Source: Aspidapion aeneum | Lineage: Eukaryota > Arthropoda > Insecta > Coleoptera > Brentidae | Assembly (NCBI GenBank): GCA_963576565.1 | Contig: OY755044.1 | Location: 49,371,134 to 49,435,133 of the forward strand | Length of the DNA: 64,000 nucleotides | Direction of reading: 5' to 3' | Shown here: one piece after another, positions 12,683 to 23,811 of the stretch | Numbering within the stretch: position 1 is the stretch's first letter | How the letters are laid out: every line of letters starts with the position of its first letter | Made by a program: the position numbers and the translations under genes | Notes under the pieces: model-generated | Told to the model about the DNA's origin: nothing | The model's database searches: none | Seen by the model: only the letters and a program-made list of their open reading frames with translations

Positions 12683-12967
12683 CTATTTGTTTATTATTTT
12701 GCTTACAATTTGATGAATATTTTCACGCACTTTAATTAAGTTATTTGGAGCCTTATCGAAGTAAACAGCTGTTGACTTGGTCTTCTCAAATTCATGGAAC
12801 ATTTCCAACATTTTAAAATGTTTCATTATTTTGCATACTAATTCACCTTTTCTATGAGTAACAGCAAAATTTTGTGGTAGATAATGTTGCGTTATCGCAA
12901 TAGTAGGATCGTATATTAAATTATTAAGCTCGGGCGCCCGACTCACGACATCAGTAAAAAGAGACAT
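12683..12967 (-). pseudogene. Truncated mirror copy of the transglutaminase-like relic
   Basis: Residues after the palindrome junction are the same as in the plus-strand gene: the shared part begins ELNNLIYDPTIAITQHYL and ends IHQIVSKIINK. The first 12 codons come from loop DNA and have nothing in common with the full-length N-terminus. The N-terminal part with the cysteines and the His-Phe-Trp motif is missing, so this copy cannot encode an active peptidase. It was made when the inversion breakpoint (12,931 / 13,636) cut through the gene. Confidence 0.7.
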
Positions 12968-13635
12968 TTTCTGTAACTATTAAAAGTTTAATTAAAATTA
13001 GGCGATATAAATAATAAAATAACACGACGCTTGCAAAATATAAGCTATCTACCTACCTACTTATTGACTCCACCTCGCGTCTTTTTCAAAAACCACTAAA
13101 TATTTTCTCTTCAATGAATTAAATCATAATGAATAAAATGATAAAAATCAAGATATATTAACAAAATGCAAAACCAAACAGACATTGTGACCAACAATAT
13201 CCCATGGCTACCAACTTAATAGAAATTACCAACCAGTCAATGATACCAACCAAATTTCACTGTTACCAGTGTTACCAACTTAAAAGTTATCAATATGTCA
13301 ATGAGAAAGACATCTTCAAAAATTATTAAACTAATTAGAACATACTGTTTACAAGATTGCATAATTTCAAATACTAAAACAAATAAGAACTATTTATCAT
13401 CAAGCTCTTGATGTGACCAGTTATGTCTGATATTATGCGAGAGTACATCAGATTAAATAATATAATCAAATATGGTAGTGAAAAGGCATTTATTCGGGCA
13501 AATTACTGTGGTGTATGCTTAGCTGCAAGTTTAGTTTTCCACGAATTAGCTGAGAAATATGGAATAAAAACCAAGGTACAAGTGAGTAGTAAGTTATATT
13601 CAAATGGAATTAAAATTTAACCGCATTTCTGGCTT
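12932..13635. other. Loop (spacer) of the giant inverted repeat
   Basis: Unique 704-bp sequence between the arms, very AT-rich. It contains the N-terminal half of the transglutaminase-like relic (from 13,423, plus strand) and a short minus-strand leader that gives the truncated mirror copy an ATG at 12,967. Several near-copies of ACCAACTTA and ACCAACCA lie at about 13,200-13,290. The roughly 450 bp between the two divergent start codons (12,967 and 13,423) would be the only candidate two-way promoter, but I see no clear TATA box. Confidence 0.8.
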
Positions 13636-13884
13636 GAGCTTAATAATTTAATATACGATCCTACTATTGCGATAACGCAACATTATCTACCACAAAATTT
13701 TGCTGTTACTCATAGAAAAGGTGAATTAGTATGCAAAATAATGAAACATTTTAAAATGTTGGAAATGTTCCATGAATTTGAGAAGACCAAGTCAACAGCT
13801 GTTTACTTCGATAAGGCTCCAAATAACTTAATTAAAGTGCGTGAAAATATTCATCAAATTGTAAGCAAAATAATAAACAAATAG
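13423..13884 (+). pseudogene. Transglutaminase-like cysteine peptidase relic at palindrome centre
   Basis: ATG at 13,423 follows an in-frame TGA at 13,414, so the start is well placed. The frame reads 65 codons, hits TAA at 13,618-13,620, and continues in the same frame for 87 codons to TAG at 13,882. Around residues 27-35 it has NYCGVCLAA. Right after the stop come PHFWLEL and YDPT. Cys, then His-x-Trp-x-Glu, then Asp-Pro-Thr is the order of the catalytic triad in transglutaminase-like (papain-fold) peptidases; the family call is inference from these motifs alone. ATTGTAAGC at 13,858-13,866 could be a splice donor, which would end the exon before the last seven codons. If TAA is a genuine stop the gene is dead; a sequencing error cannot be excluded. 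Confidence 0.5.
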
Positions 13885-13966
13885 ATTAATAAAACTAAAA
13901 TAACAGTCAGTTCTTGACTATGTTTGCAAGGGCCTTGTACAGCTGGGGACTAATTAAATGGCCGCT

Positions 13967-14628
13967 GCCGTTTTCAGAAGAGCTAAGATGAGAATCCGAA
14001 TTTAATAGAATTTTGATATTACCCAACCCAGCAATATTCGACTGCAAACCACGAAAGACGTAAATATCCCTGAGTTAATGCATAAATTAAATTAAATAAG
14101 GGCCTACGTGCAAATTTTAAGAAAACGAGTTTATTTAAAAAATGTAATGGTATAATTAAAGAAATATTAATTAAAATATATAATAACGCCCTTAGAAGAA
14201 CTCTAGCGCAATTCTATCAAATTCTAATCAAAAAGTTATTAATTCTAGACATTTACATTTTTGGAATAAATTGCATATTAATTTTAAAAGTAATTTTTTG
14301 CAGATAGGTCTTTTTAGCCGTAGAATGATGATTGACGAGTCTGGCAACATTAAATTTGCAATACCTACAGAATTTTCAATTGGGTAAAGAAATATTTCGT
14401 ATTTTATAAATAATATGTAATATAATACAGGGTGTAGCAGAATGAAGGTGCGTTTTTAAAATATGAATAACTCAGCTAATTACAAGAATTTAAGTTGAGA
14501 TGTTACGATTTAACTGTTAGAAAGTGAATTTGCGTTTTGAGAGTAATGTCAGGTAGATGACGTCCGTTTTCTACAATGATTGAGTCGTTCCTCAAAGTTC
14601 CGCATCACACAAATCAATTTCAATTGCC
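13967..14628. other. Subterminal part of the 14.2-kb insertion, no gene
   Basis: AT-rich, no supported frame. A TACAGGGTGTAGCAGAATGAA string near 14,426 resembles transposon-derived ends common in insects, but no partner end was found. Confidence 0.5.
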
Positions 14629-14797
14629 CATGGGCGTAGTTAGGGTGGCTTGGGTGGAGGTTAAGCCTTCCCGTCCAAAGCTTGTTAAAATTAGCCCCCC
14701 CTGAAATTATTCGAACATTACCATAGACACACAAACACAATTCAGAAGAGAAAGTATGACTATAGCCTCCCAGATGAGAACACCTAACTACGCCCAT
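14629..14797. mobile_element. Short TIR element, CATGGGCGTAGTTAGG ends
   Basis: CATGGGCGTAGTTAGGGTGG at the left is matched by the inverse of CACCTAACTACGCCCATG at the right, 169 bp in all. The flanks CAATTGCC and CCAATGCC are similar but not identical, so an 8-bp hAT-type duplication is only suggested. The minus-strand open frame that spans it is incidental. Confidence 0.6.
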
Positions 14798-14844
14798 GCC
14801 AATGCCCTAACTTGTGCTCTGGGTAGTTATTCTGGGTCTTAAAT

Positions 14845-15415
14845 GATGCGTCCACATCACACGCTTTTGACCAATAGCAAACTCTGACTCTCGACCACTA
14901 GCATAGTCGCCCGCTCTTTAGAGTTAATGAATTTTACGCGTTTGAATTGAAATCTGTTCTCCTGCCCTATACCGACTGAACGTTGCTCGGTTATATCGTA
15001 GGAGAAGCTAATTTAAAGCTTGCTATTGGTCAAAGGGTGTGTTGTGGATAGTCACACCGTTCAAGACTTAGAATAGATACCGTGATAGCTTCTTTCTACT
15101 CCTTCAGCCTATCTATTCTCGTTCTTGAACGATGTGATAGTTCCCATCACATGCTCTGGCCAATGGCAAGCTAAATTAGCTCCGAACCGTCACGTGGTAT
15201 GCGGAAAGATCTATGCGCAAGGTTCTCCTACGGGACGACCGAGAAACGTTCAGTCGGTACGGGGCAGGAGAACAGATTTTACTTCAAACGCGTAAAATTG
15301 TCTAATTCTGAAGAGCGGGCGACTATGCCATTGGTCGAGACAAGGCATTTCGCACAACACGCAACTGCTCAGAGTTTGCTATTGGTGAGAGCGTGGATCG
15401 TGTGATGTGAATAGA
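14845..15415. mobile_element. Foldback element with repeated CCAAT boxes
   Basis: The left half (from about 14,850) and the right half (to about 15,410) are reverse complements of each other over some 270 bp, centred near 15,110. Examples are GCATAGTCGCCCGCTCTT paired with its inverse near 15,310, and AAATCTGTTCTCCTGCCC paired with GGGGCAGGAGAACAGATTTT. The left and right arms carry GACCAATAGC, GCTATTGGTC, GGCCAATGGC, GCCATTGGTC and GCTATTGGTG. It is much more GC-rich than its surroundings. No reading frame is supported. Confidence 0.75.
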
Positions 15416-17095
15416 GCCTCAGGGTGGTTTAAGGTATTTCCCTTAAAAAATAATAATTATTAGCTGTGGTATCATGGAAACGAGTAAGCCACGACACTTT
15501 ACCGAGACGGGAGATCACGTGACAACCAGGCCGTACCTGGGGGGATCAATCTTCCCCCAAATAAAAGTATAAAGTGTTTAAAAAGATTTCGCAACAACAC
15601 AACTAGGCCAAAAAAATAACACAATACGGTAATTTTTATTCAAATTTTTTAATTTTAATAAATTGTTTTCTGGGAACTTTCTCCGTGGCCAGTCTGTTTA
15701 TTTCCTAATTGTTCATTGTTAACATCTAAACAACAATTCATCGTAACTATTTGTTTTTGTAGTTATGAAACAGCAGTTATTTTCATTTTAAAAACGCTTT
15801 TCCATTCCGCCCCACCCTTGGCGCTAGAAGCAAAAATAAAAATAGGTTATTTAAAAAGATATAAATAATTGTTGGCGCCGCAAGGGAAAAGTTTGAGAAA
15901 AGTCCGTTTTTAATGTCGATTTTTGGGGAAAATTCATGTTTTAGTGGTTAATATTCAGTGTTTCAGCGTACAAATTTTAATAAAGTTTTTTCACATACAT
16001 GAAGGAGAAAAATGCAACATGCTTAGGTATATTGCATACTAGCTAAATTTAAAATGTTAAATAAAATATTGAACGTTTGACAATGAGTTTAAAAAGTAAC
16101 ACAAATTTTCCAATTTCTATCTTGTAAAGAAGAGCCCCCTTGCCAATCCTCGGTGCGCCCTTGGTATCTATCCTGACTTCTAGACGCATGATAAATCTTT
16201 TTTGAGGGAGCTTGTTCTCGTTTGCCGTCGCAGTTGGGATGAAGATAGCAAGTCATTGGCGGATCTATGATGTCCGGGGGAGGGAGTGAAGGCGGTTTTG
16301 TTACAGGGGTCAAGGAGGCAGCAAAAACCATTTTTGTACGTTTTTAATAAGTTTGACCTCTCAAGTTCAGTGCAACAATACACAGATAAAATGCGCAAAA
16401 ATTTTTCTGTTTTATACCTTGCCACAAAGGAGCTACGAGGGAATTAGAATCAAAAGGAATTTAAAAAAACAAAAATTAGTTACAAAAAACCCAACTTTTT
16501 TCTAATTACATTTATGCCGAAACAATTATTATATTCTATTTGCTGGCCCACCACAATATTTAAAATTGGCTCGAAAGTTAATCCAAGGCTTATTGTTAGT
16601 CAGAAATAAATTGGAAATAAAAGTAACTTTTCTGTGTGTTTTTTTTTAAAGTAGGGTTAATGCATTTGGCATTTTTTTTTATCAGAACTAAAAAGTATAA
16701 GTTTTATGTCTGAAACGAGGGGGGCGGTTTGAAAACATGCAGCAGAGTTTGTGAAAATTTAATCACGAATAAGTCACTTTGCAGCCATTATTAATTATTA
16801 TTTTTATTTGTCCTGGAATGAGAAAAATTAGGTTTATGGAAAAATACACATACAAAAAATATTTGCAAACTAGCTGAACTTGTAGATTTTGATTTTGAAT
16901 CAGTCCACCGCAGAGCCTTACCTAGGGGAGGATGAAGGGGGGTCAATCCCCCCGAAATTTTTAGGACTCACAAATAATAAAATATTTTGTAGTGAACAGT
17001 AGAGATATGGGCAAATCGCATTTTTTTATGTCAGAATTGACTCTGATTTTGTAGATTTTTGCTTATAACAGCTAAAAACATGCTCAAACTACAGT
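15416..17095. other. AT-rich filler of the 14.2-kb insertion, no gene
   Basis: No supported gene. It has two G-rich/C-rich dyads: CCTGGGGGGATCAATCTTCC near 15,537, and GGGGGGTCAATCCCCCC near 16,936. TTGGCGGATCTATGATGTCC at 16,255 is related to the ends of the elements at 26,020 and 26,452. Overlapping minus-strand open frames at 16,089-16,425 show no domain. Confidence 0.5.
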
Positions 17096-17099
17096 TTGG

Positions 17100-18221
17100 T
17101 TGTTTATATAAACCTAGCCCACCTCAATAAACATAAATAAATTACATTCCAGAAATATGTGCTCTTTATGTGCTAATTTAGTCCACTTTTTAAAATTTTT
17201 GTGCTCCTTTGGTTTCCACGGAAATTAAAAAAAATTATTGGTGTGCTAGCTTTATATAAAACTAACAAGCCCATACAGAAATAATAAATATTTTTATAAT
17301 ATTTATATGCGAAAATTAGGTGCTTCTGTTTGCTAAAACAAAATTCCATTTACCAATTTTTTTAACCTTTTTTTTTAAATGTGTGGGCTGGCTAGGTTTA
17401 TATAAATCTAGCAAGCCCACCTCAATAAAAATAAATAAAATACATTCCAGAATTATGTGCTCTTTATGTGCTAATTTCGTCCACTTTTTAAAATTTTTGT
17501 GCTCCTTTGGTGTTCACGGAAATTTAAAAAAATGATTGACGTGCTAGCTTTATATATAAAGCTAGCAAACCAATACAGAAATAACAAATAGTTTTATGCC
17601 CACCTCAATAAAAATTTAAAATATTTATTCCAGAATTATGTGCTTTTAATGTGCTAATTTCGTCCACTTTTTAAAATTTTTGTGCTCCTTTGGTTTCCAC
17701 GGAAATTTAAAAAAATGATTGGCGGGCTAGCTTTATATAAAGCTAGCAAGCCCATACAGAAATAATAAATATTTTTATAATATTTATATGCGAAAATTGA
17801 GTGCTTTTTATGTGCTCCCGTTTCCTAAAAAGAAAATTAATTTTCCAAGTTTTTAAGATTTTTTTTTAAATGTGTGGGCTGGCTAGGTTTATTTAAACCT
17901 AGCAAGCCCACCTCAATAAAAATAAATAAAATATATTCCAGAATTATGTGATCTTTATGTGCTAATTTCGTCCATTTTTTAAAATTTTTGTGCTCCTTTG
18001 GTTTCCACGGAAATTTAAAAAAATTATTGACGTGCTAGCTTTACATAAAGCTAGCAAGCCCATACAGAAATAATCAATAAAGCTAGAACGTCAATCATTT
18101 TTTTAAATTTCCGTGTAAACCAAAAGAGCACAAAAATTTTAAAAAGTGGACGAAATTAGCACATAAAGAGCACATAATTCTGGAATGTATTTTATTTATT
18201 ATTATTGAGGTGGGCTTGCTA

Positions 18222-18306
<85 letters not shown>

Positions 18307-19010
18307 AATACATTCCAGAATTATGTGCTCTTTATGTGCTAAATTCGTCCACTTTTTAAAATTTTTGTGCTCCTTTGGTTTCCACGGAAATTTAAAAAAA
18401 TGATTGACGTGCTAGCTTTATATAAAGCTAGCAAACCCATACAGAAATAATAAATATTTTTATAATATTTATATTCGAAAATTAAGTGCTTTTTATGTGC
18501 TTTTTTTTTAAGCTTTTTTTTTAAATATGTGGGCTGGCTAGGTTCATATAAACCTAGCAAGCCCACATCAATAAAAATAAATAAAATACATTCCAGAATT
18601 ATGTGCTCTTTATGTGCTAATTTCGTCCACTTTTTAAAATTTTTGTGCTCCTTTGGTTTTCACGGAAATTTAAAAAAATGATTGACATGCTAGTTTTATA
18701 TAAAGCTAGCAAGCCAATACAGAAATAATAAATATTTTTATGCCCACCTCAATAAAAATTTAAAAAATTTATTCCAGAATTATGTTCTTTTAATGTGCTA
18801 ATTTCGTCCACTTTTTAAAATTTTTGTGCTCCGTTGGTTTCCACGGAAATGTAAAAAAATGATTGCCGTGCTAGCTATATATAAAGCTAGCAAGCCCATA
18901 CAGAAATAATAAATATTTTTATAATATTTATATGCGAAAATTAAGTGCTTTTTATGTGCTTCCGTTTGCTAAAAACAAAATTCCATTTACCAAGTTTTCA
19001 AGCTTTTTTA
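17100..19010. repeat. Tandem array alternating long (~300 bp) and short (~180 bp) units
   Basis: GCCCAC(C/A)TCAATAAAAAT starts recur at about 17,118, 17,417, 17,599, 17,907, 18,562 and 18,742, giving spacings near 300 and 180 bp. Shared blocks are ATTCCAGAATTATGTGCTCT, TTTCGTCCACTTTTTAAAAT and GTGCTCCTTTGGTTTCCACG. Units carry perfect palindromes, for example GCTAGCTTTATA followed by TAAAGCTAGC, and GCTAGGTTTATA followed by TAAACCTAGC. One unit at about 18,079-18,228 is inverted. The frames found here are translations of the repeat. Confidence 0.85.
18228..18298. repeat. (TA)n microsatellite at an inverted-unit junction
   Basis: About 35 TA units sit exactly between an inverted unit (18,079-18,228) and a direct unit (from 18,299). 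It looks like the expanded loop of a hairpin whose original sequence was the palindrome GGTTTATATAAACC. Confidence 0.9.
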
Positions 19011-19014
19011 AAAA

Positions 19015-20400
19015 AAAATTTGAAACTCGGTGGGGTTTGACTTATAGCAAACTCTCCAGCGACGTCCGTCAATGGGGGTGATTTCAACAAATCATTAAAA
19101 AAAACATGTTTTTCATACGTTTTATTCAATTTTCTTAAAAACCAAGCTCTTTATCAAAAAATGTGTTCCATACTTTGTCATAGCGAATAAAATTTCCTTT
19201 CAAATGATGTATAATAAAGTGGAAGTTATTTTATATTTACCGCTCCAGTGGTGTTCTTAATTTAAAGAAATTATTTAAGATCAATCCAAACTAATCAATT
19301 TTGTGTCTTATTAGCTTTTCGGTGGATAACAAAGAGCGGGAGATAAGAGGTCGAAAAAATAAGGTCGAAAGTACAAAAGGTCGAAAATACAAAAGGTCAA
19401 AAGTACAAAAGGTCGAAAGTACAAAAGATCAAAAAACAAAAGGTCGAAAGTACAAAAGATCAAAAAACAAAAGGTCGAAATTTCAAAAGGTCGAAAGTAC
19501 AAAAGGTCGAAAGTACAAAAGATCGAAAGTAAGGCCACTTTATTTTTAGTTCCATATGCTTAAAAAAATAACCGAAAACACCTGTGTCAAAGTTACAACT
19601 GTTACTTTCTGCACAAAAATATTGCTTAGGGGGGACCATGGCCCCTATGCCCCCTCCCCTTATAACCACGGGTGTTTTTTTGCTTTAAAGAACTTATTTA
19701 GATAAATCAAAATATCTAATCCAATCAAAACACAGTTTATTTTAATTTGGAAACATTTTATTTTAGTAGGTATAAATTACGAAACTTTTTGAAGTATTTA
19801 TCATAACATTAACCTCACTTTGTAATACATCATTTAAAAAGAAATATTCTTATCCTCAATAAAGAATAAAGGCACATTTTTTTCCGAAAATTTTAGTTAG
19901 AAAAGATATTTAAATATGCAAGAGAAACTGATTATTTCAGTTATTTTTGAAAATAAGTTTATATTAGTACGCCCCTGAAGCCTTAAATATGGCAACAACC
20001 CGACATTTTAATAAAGTTTTTAAAAGAAAATGTTATGTTCTACAATAAAGTATACTACATATTTTTTCCTAAAAAGTGTAGTTTTTGAGAAAATTTTGAA
20101 AAACCTATAATAAACATGTTTTTTCTAAATAATCCCAATTTACGTACGCCACTGAGGAGCTACTTGCTTTTGCTAACCTTATTGACCAATATATCGTTGG
20201 AAAGGGAATTTTATTCTCCACAAAAAACTGTTCTCTGCAATTTTTGATAGAAAGGTTAGTTTTCGAGAAAATTGCATAAAACTGAAAAAATTTTGGTTTT
20301 TGGGGGTTTGGGGGGATTTTCTCCGTCCCTCTCGATTATTCGAGTTGGCAACAGAGATATTCGGGTTCAGCGGGGTCAAATTAGGGGGAAATGGTCTGTT
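19015..20400. repeat. Satellite related to the arm-end foldback element
   Basis: Units share GACGTCCG, AAACTCTCCAGCG, ACCAAGCTCTTTATCAAAAA and ATTTCCTTT with positions 1-2,440. Units up to about 19,310 run on the minus strand, and those from about 19,740 on the plus strand (for example AAATTTTATT, CTACAATAAAG, TTGAGAAAATT). The arrangement parallels the arm-end element, with a minisatellite block as the core instead. Confidence 0.65.
19335..19540. repeat. GGTCGAAAGTACAAAA minisatellite, 15-16-bp units
   Basis: About 12 degenerate units of AAAGGTCGAAAGTACAAAAG, with AAAGATCAAAAAAC variants. It is open in both directions (for example KVESTKGRKYKRS-like translation), but this is a by-product of the unit length and not evidence of a protein. 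Confidence 0.9.
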
Positions 20401-20984
20401 GCCAAAATGTAATATGATTTGCTTCTAGACCGAAAACCTTTTAAAATATTATGCTCTGACTAATCTACCAGTTGCTTAAAATTGTCCTGTGTATTACTAT
20501 TTTTGAGATAAACTGCTGAAAAATTGAAGTCAACCACCCTATTTTTTCGGACATTGTTAAAGTAAATTTATTAAACGAAACGGTTAATTTCCACACAATT
20601 TTCTATGTGATATTGCTTCGATTATACTCTTTTAAAGTTTGGTTTTCTTGTTGTCCTGCGCTTGACAGATAGCTTCACAGGGTGGCTACAGCGCAAGTGC
20701 AACAAAAGTGCGTTTAGTTTGCGAGATATGATATTTTTCCATAAAATTGTACTTTTTCTGATTTTTAGTTTGATGTTTCTACCCGGTGAAGAAATGAGAC
20801 ATCTGGGAGCAAAATTGCTTTGTAAATAAGGTCACTAAAATTTCTTATCGTTAGTTGTTTTTTATTTGCCGACCAATCTCTACGTATGATACAGTAAAAT
20901 GCTCAGTTAGCGTAATAGTCTATGGACAAATCAAGTTTCGTGTGCAACTTTCTGCCGATAAGCTAACTTTGTTAAGGGCATCCC

Positions 20985-21615
20985 ATATATCAGGTTTTGA
21001 CTTTTTGTCATTCTGGTAAATGCGTTTTTTGAAAGATATAACGGATTCAAAATGGCGGAATGGCGTATCTTTAAAAAAATTGTAACTTTTTTATTTCTTA
21101 TCCGATTTTCATGGAACAAAGTTTAAAATACTTACTTTGTAATGTACTTAAAAATGTATTGGTCAGAAAATATGTATTTTTTTATATTTGCAAAAAAAAT
21201 AAAAAAAAGGTAATTTTTTCTTTTTTATTTTATTTATAAAACTATTGGAGCTAGAAAAAAAAACTCACTTAAATCTGGTTCAAATGTTCCAATGCGTTAA
21301 TTAGTTTTTAAGTTATTTCCAAATAACTGGAAAAAAATAGGGGTCTTTGGGGTATATTTAAAAATTATGCTTTTAATGAAAACCATAAGAACTTTTTGAA
21401 AGTAACTTAAATTTGTTTAACATACCTAGGAGATCAGGTTTTGACTTATTGTCATTGTGATAATCGCGCTTTTTTTTAAATATGGCGGATTCAATATGGC
21501 GGAAAAGCATATTTAAAAACAAATTGTATCTTTTTTATTTTTTATCCGATTCTAATACAACAAAGCTTAAATTACTTGATTTGAAATGTATTAAAAAAAT
21601 ACTTTTTAAAAATTT
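20985..21615. repeat. Two tandem copies of a ~440-bp unit inside the foldback arm
   Basis: ATCAGGTTTTGACTTTTTGTCATT... GGCGGATTCAAAATGGCGGA-type sequence at about 20,990 recurs at about 21,430. Both copies run on into a TTTTATTT(C/T)TTATCCGATT block. Confidence 0.7.
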
Positions 21616-21639
21616 ATTTTTTTTAATCTTTGAAAAAAA

Positions 21640-22800
21640 AAATGGGTGAAACAAATGACAAAAATGATTTCACTTATTTTATTTTTAATTGACCCCCATA
21701 TACGGACGTCGCTGAAGGGTTTGTCATAATTAAACCCCACTGACTTATACATTGTTAAAAAGAAAATTTTATTTCCTACAATAAAGTATAAAACACATTT
21801 TTGCCAATTGAGCTTAGTTTCTGAAAAAAATTGGAAAAAACAGAATTAATTTGTTTGGTGATTTGTAAAAATTGATTTAAGTTGTACAGGCCTGTGAAGT
21901 TTTAATCTGAATACAAATCTTAAATTATTATAAACGTTTAAAAGGAAATTTGATTGTCTACAATCGACTATAGGTCACAATTTTTGATAGAGAGCTTGGT
22001 TTTTAAGATAATCGGGTAAAACCTATGTAGTTTCTTTGTATATTTTCTTAATAAACGGACGCCGCTGGAGAGTTTGTCATTAGCCTGACCCCACTGACTA
22101 ATACACTGTTAAAAAGGAAATTTTATTTTCTACAATAAATGGCAAAATAATTTTTTTTCCAAAAAGCTTAATTTTTGAGAAAATTGGGTAAAATTTAGCG
22201 AAAAATTGATAAATTTAGTGATTTTTCAAAATTTATTTTATTTACGGACGCCCCTAAATTGTTATAGATAAAATTACCATTGGCTTATTATACATCATTT
22301 AAAAGGCAATTTTATTGTCTATAACAAAGTGTGTATTATATTTTTTGATATAGAGCTCGGTTTTTAAGAAAATCGGGTAAAACCTGTAATAAACATGTTT
22401 CTTTTTTAAATTTATTACACTACCTCAATAAACGGACGCCGCTGGAGTCAGTCGTATCTCACTGACTTATACATTATTGAAAAGGAAATTTTATGGTCTA
22501 CAATAAAGATTAATACATATCTTTCCCTAACCCTAGTTTTTAAGAAAATTTGAAAAAAATCTAAAAATTTCAGGAGGGGGATTTTGCAGCTAAAATTTTA
22601 AAAACTAATATATTTTTTTTTTTTTAATTAGATTTTACACATTTTTGATCCATTTCTATGTCATTGTGTCTTTAGGGCGTCAACTTAGATACATTTTTAG
22701 AAATTCGAACACGCCTATATAAGGAGGGGGATAAAAAAAATTGGACCAAAAACTTGCCCGGCAACATCTAAATCGTTAGTCTATGACCTATTAATGTCCA
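21640..22800. repeat. Satellite block homologous to the arm-end foldback element
   Basis: Plus-strand units with ACGGACGCCGCTGGAGAGTT and CTACAATAAA. They end in TTAGGGCGTCAACTTAGATA, GAAATTCGAACACGCCTATA and AAAATTGGACCAAAAACTTG, matching the terminal sequence at about 2,430-2,590. Confidence 0.75.
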
Positions 22801-23270
22801 TCAAACAACCATAACAATGATAATAGAAATCAGCTGTTCTACTAGACGCCTCAGCTGCGTAAAGCCGCGCGCTGCCTTATAGGCGTCCGCGTACGGTAAT
22901 ACACCCTCGGTAGTCGTTTTGGTGACAACGAATTGTTTTTTTATTGAAACAAATATAAAATATACATTCATATAAGACTTGTATACACCAAATTAAAGAA
23001 AAATGTTCATTCTAAAACTTTTATTTAAACTTTTTTTTTAAATTTTGCTTTGGTGTTAATAAAAATGTAGGTTAAACTTTACTAGCTATACAAATAAAAG
23101 TAAAAATTCAGTTATTTTATTTTTTCTAAAAAAGGAAGCAAAATTTTGAAAAATATAATAGAAAGTTATTTTATTGCGGGTGCTTACTGATTCATTTGCC
23201 ATTTTTTGCAACCCTCTACGACTATTTTTAAGAAAGATACATCGTTTTAAAAAGTATCGTGCAAAAAAAA
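22801..23270. other. Non-satellite segment inside the foldback element
   Basis: Contains a short GC-rich stretch (about 22,840-22,905, with GCCGCGCGCTGCCTTATAGG) and then AT-rich DNA. Nothing else is supported. Confidence 0.4.
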
Positions 23271-23786
23271 GTGGTGGGGGCCATATCTTTAAAAAACGCA
23301 TTTACCAGAATGACAAGTCAAAACCTGATCTATGGAGTGCCCTTAACAAACACGGCTTATCGGCAAAAAGTTGGCATGACTTGCACACGAAACCCCCTTT
23401 TAGGCCGATTTGTCCATAGACTATAACCAAAGCATAACATTTGTGGCTCCGACGCAGTTAACATTTCACTTTTTTCCACTCTTAAAAATTTTGTTTGTGA
23501 GATACATTTATAGGGGAGGGAAGTAAATTAGAATTTTGGGGTGTTTTAATTTTTTCCTATAGTTTTATTATAGTTCCTATCAGTCTGCCAAAGCTCAACT
23601 CTCTTGCATTTCTGGAAGTGGGCAATGCTACTTTTACCTAACTTTAAATGTATAGGGGAGGGGAGTAAATTAAAATTTTGCGTTTTTTTGATTTTTTCCA
23701 GGGGTTTGGTCATAATTTCTCTCAGTCTGCCAAATTTTAGCTTTGTAGCATGTCTGAAAGTACAGTAGAATATTAATTATCTATAC

Positions 23787-23811
23787 ATGAGTGAGTGAGT
23801 GAGTGAGTGGG
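23787..23811. repeat. (GAGT)n microsatellite
   Basis: ATGAGTGAGTGAGTGAGTGA lies within the right arm of the 4-kb foldback element. Confidence 0.9.

Larger units (their letters stand above)
1..12931. repeat. Left arm of giant inverted repeat
   Basis: This whole interval recurs in reverse complement at 13,636-13,940 plus 28,115-40,780. Position 1 pairs with 40,780 and 2,603 with 38,178. After a TA-array length change, 7,029 pairs with 33,714 and 11,981 with 28,753; 12,627-12,630 pairs with 28,115-28,118, and 12,931 with 13,636. In the stretches I compared the arms differ only by scattered substitutions, homopolymer indels, one 11-bp minisatellite unit and the TA array. The arm probably continues to the left of the window. 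No intact gene is visible in it, only the relics listed separately. Confidence 0.95.

Noticed and set aside
19301..19549. Lys/Ser-rich open frame of 82 codons
   Set aside because: It is the translation of a 15-16-bp minisatellite and is open on the opposite strand as well.
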